This document shows positions 62,601 to 64,000 of a stretch of DNA of 64,000 bases, piece by piece; the first letter of the stretch is position 1; each line of letters begins with the position of its first letter. Source of the DNA: Parasegetibacter sp. NRK P23 (lineage in GTDB: Bacteria > Bacteroidota > Bacteroidia > Chitinophagales > Chitinophagaceae); the NCBI RefSeq assembly GCF_023721715.1, contig NZ_JAMDLG010000001.1:313889-377888 (forward strand), in the 5' to 3' direction. The notes beneath the pieces are model-generated. The model was not told the origin of the DNA. It searched no databases and saw only the letters and a list, made by a program, of their open reading frames with translations. The translations under genes were made by a program, and so were the position numbers.

Positions 62601-63953
62601 GCAATGGACGCCTTGGTTATCGCATTCACAAAACGCAACCATATACAATACCTGAACTATCTGAATGCAAGAAAAGACGAAGGGCATAAACTTCATAATA
62701 ACATTCTTGGCATTGAGGATAAAGAAACTGAATTAATTATTGATGATCTTGGCAGACGTAAAAGAAAATTCAGGCTTCCGATACCTAACTTCAGGGAATT
62801 GGCCCTGGAACACCTTGAAGGTGTACTTGTATCACATAAAGCAAAAAACAAAGTTGTCACCAAAAACAAAAATAAAATCCATACGGCAAAAGGTGATAAG
62901 ATAAAAACAGAACTTACCCCCAGAGGCCAGCTACATAAAGAAACAGTTTATGGAAAGTACAGATACTACGTAAGTAAAGAAGAAAAAATAGGCGCTAAGT
63001 TCGACGAAAGCATAATTAACCAGGTAACCAACTCCATTTACCGTAAAGCTTTAATGGAAAGGCTTGTATCGAACGGAAACGATCCTAAAAAAGCTTTCGG
63101 CGGAAAAAATGCCATCAGTAAAAATCCTATTTATCTTGATAGTGAAAAAAAGCAAACATTACCAGAGAAAATCAAACTCACATGGCTGGAAGATGATTTT
63201 TCCATCAGGAAAGATATTAACCCTGGGAACTTTAGCGATGCAAAGTCCATAGAAAAAGTACTGGACCAAGCGGTTAAGAAAAAACTTTTTGAACGGCTTA
63301 AAGCGTTTGATAATGATCCCAAGAAAGCTTTCAGCGACCTCGAAAAGAACCCTATCTGGATGAATGAGTCGAAAGGAATTAGCATTAAACGGGTGAAGAT
63401 CAGTGGCGTTAAAAACGCTACCAACCTTCACTACAAAAAGGATCATCTTGGAAGGCAAATTAAATCTTCGGATGGCAAGTTAATTCCGGTTGACTTTATA
63501 AGTACTGGCAACAATCATCATGTTGCTATCTACAGAGATCACGAGGGAAATTTACAGGAGCGTGTAGTCTCCCTCTTTGATGCCGTCCAACTTTCTTCAA
63601 ACGGACTCCCAGTTATTGACAGGCAATATAATGAAGCTTTGGGTTGGACATTTCTATTCTCAATGAAGCAAAATGAATACTTCTTATTCCCTAACGAAAA
63701 AACCGGATTCATCCCCTCAGAAATAGACTTATTCAACCCCCAAAAAAATAAGGACATAAGTCCCAACTTATTTAGGATTCAGAAACTTACCACTGGAGAT
63801 TATTGGTTCAGGCACCATCTGGAAACATCTGTGGAATCCAAAAAGGAACTTAAAGACGTTACATTCAAACGATTAAGTCTTTCAGGTATTCAAGATATAG
63901 TCAAAGTAAGAATCAATCATATAGGACAAATCGTTGGAGTGGGCGAATACTAA
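59676..63953 (+). CDS. cas9: Cas9 endonuclease, type II-C-like, complete
   Basis: 1425 residues, usual for Bacteroidota Cas9. RuvC-I Asp10 (LGLDLGTTSIGWA), arginine-rich bridge helix 62-83, a helical recognition lobe, RuvC-II Glu719 (IRIELARE), HNH with Asp802-His803 (DVDHIIPQ) and Asn826 (KENQEKGN), RuvC-III His975 and Asp978 (HHAMDALVIAF), and a WED/PAM-interacting C-terminus. All nuclease residues are intact, so it should cut both strands of guide-matched DNA. Two similar segments, about 1120-1155 and 1198-1235 (both with NDPKKAF and KNPI), repeat within the C-terminal part. The gene is visibly AT-richer than neighbours, hinting at transfer. cas1, cas2 and the array would lie beyond 64000. 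Confidence 0.97.
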   Translation: MSIKHILGLDLGTTSIGWAKIIEDDQKTSSSIESIGVRVNPLSTDEQTNFEKGKPVSVNADRTLKRSMRRNLSRYKLRRKNLVEVLIKNEIITTDSILAEDGKATTYSTYGLRSTAATEKIPLEAFARVLLAINKKRGYKSSRKAKNTDEGQLIDGMAVAKILYEEQLTPGQLCLRLLKEGKKHLPDFYRSDLEAELNKVWQLQQQFHPDILTSDFRKHLEGKGQRATSTAFWSKYGFNTADIKGTRDEKKVKAYELRSNAVRAALSKEEVAYVITEINNDLNKSSGYLGAISDRSKELYFNNETVGQNLYRQIQKNPHTRLKGQVFYRQDYMDEFERIWETQAKHYPLLTPQLKEQIRDIVIFYQRKLKSQKGLVSFCEFESKEIEIKKNGRIQKKNIGLKVAPKSSPLFQEFKIWQVLNNLQFTHKTTKQVYVPDLESKQILFNELNIKGNLKATEAIKYIGYNPKEWDANYRILEGNHTNQALFNAYLRILEMEGYDEDLLKLAGSDNIEVGTIEKPVSEILTMIESIFEMMGINTGILHFDAELNGKEFEKQPSYQLWHLLYSIEDDSKKHEQEDIFLYGNNDIGLKKKLCEKFGFRPSHTKILVNVALNSDYGNLSSKAIRKIIPYIKENKYSEACKLAGYNHSEASLTKEDNANRALKERLDPLKKNELRSPVVEKILNQMVNVVNTLIDEENKKLKANGHKENFHFDEIRIELARELKKNAAERAEMTTNINESKIRHEKIIKILQSEFFIHNPTRKDIIRYKLYEELKNNGYKDLYTNTYIPREKLFSKEIDVDHIIPQMSLFDDSFSNKTVIYRKENQEKGNQTAYDFILSKYGEDEAEAFVNRITALFEMGKKSKEEGISKAKLQKLQKRQSEIGEGFIERDLRESQYIAKKAKNMLLSITRSVLATSGEVTAKLREDWGLVNIMQEINMPKFRALGLTEMIDKKDGGQKERIVDWSKRNDHRHHAMDALVIAFTKRNHIQYLNYLNARKDEGHKLHNNILGIEDKETELIIDDLGRRKRKFRLPIPNFRELALEHLEGVLVSHKAKNKVVTKNKNKIHTAKGDKIKTELTPRGQLHKETVYGKYRYYVSKEEKIGAKFDESIINQVTNSIYRKALMERLVSNGNDPKKAFGGKNAISKNPIYLDSEKKQTLPEKIKLTWLEDDFSIRKDINPGNFSDAKSIEKVLDQAVKKKLFERLKAFDNDPKKAFSDLEKNPIWMNESKGISIKRVKISGVKNATNLHYKKDHLGRQIKSSDGKLIPVDFISTGNNHHVAIYRDHEGNLQERVVSLFDAVQLSSNGLPVIDRQYNEALGWTFLFSMKQNEYFLFPNEKTGFIPSEIDLFNPQKNKDISPNLFRIQKLTTGDYWFRHHLETSVESKKELKDVTFKRLSLSGIQDIVKVRINHIGQIVGVGEY

Positions 63954-64000
63954 TACAACCGCATTGTACGTAATACAAAATTTTGATTAAACTTACTATT

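Noticed and set aside
63954-64000. Start of a CRISPR array or cas1 after cas9
   Set aside because: The remaining 47 nt contain no repeat matching the predicted GTTGTGATTTGCTT and no start of a recognisable frame.

Overview
The window looks like a chromosome segment of a member of the Bacteroidota, most likely the Chitinophagales. The evidence is a type IX secretion pair (porV-porU), a type III glutamine synthetase, repeated promoter elements of the form TANNTTTG, and A-rich leaders without Shine-Dalgarno sequences on almost every gene. The one clear exception is rpsU, which has a perfect Shine-Dalgarno, as expected for this phylum. Functions are assigned from protein motifs read by eye; no database search was possible.

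Layout. 0-7.4 kb: the end of an unknown gene, two secreted proteins (one OmpA-like), an AraC-type regulator, and a three-gene unit encoding a permuted ATP-grasp protein, an alpha-E protein and a transglutaminase. 7.8-25.2 kb (minus strand): an unusual version of the translation/transcription superoperon. From upstream to downstream it holds tRNA-Thr, Tyr, Gly, Thr; tuf; tRNA-Trp; secE; nusG; rplK, A, J, L. There is then a 7.5-kb interruption containing a two-component system, a small membrane protein, a GNAT-nitrilase fusion, a glycosyltransferase-phosphatase fusion and a TPR protein, followed by rpoB. rpoC does not follow rpoB. A lysine/alanine-rich histone H1-like gene sits on the opposite strand between nusG and rplK. 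25.6-35 kb: nitrogen assimilation (gltB, gltD, amt, a porin). 35-39.4 kb: PEP carboxylase, then hpf, xerC and rpsU. 39.5-53 kb: ribE, an HscA-type chaperone, porU, porV, tyrS, proC, purL. 53-59.3 kb: a glycosyltransferase, glnA (GSIII), a PIF1/RecD-like helicase and a RibD/DHFR-like reductase. 59.5-64 kb: the start of a type II CRISPR-Cas locus, with a divergent tracrRNA on the minus strand and a complete 1425-residue cas9 on the plus strand. The CRISPR array and cas1/cas2 are not inside the window.

How the genes work together. gltBD, amt, the porin and, 20 kb away, glnA form an ammonium capture and GS-GOGAT set. rpsU, hpf, tuf, secE, nusG and the ribosomal proteins are the growth-linked core. 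The Cas9 locus is AT-richer than its surroundings and is probably acquired. The most notable points are the tracrRNA, whose anti-repeat predicts the sequence of the unseen CRISPR repeat; the broken rplL-rpoB-rpoC linkage; the H1-like gene inside the nusG-rplK interval; and the predicted one-polypeptide synthase/phosphatase for a glucosylglycerate-type solute.
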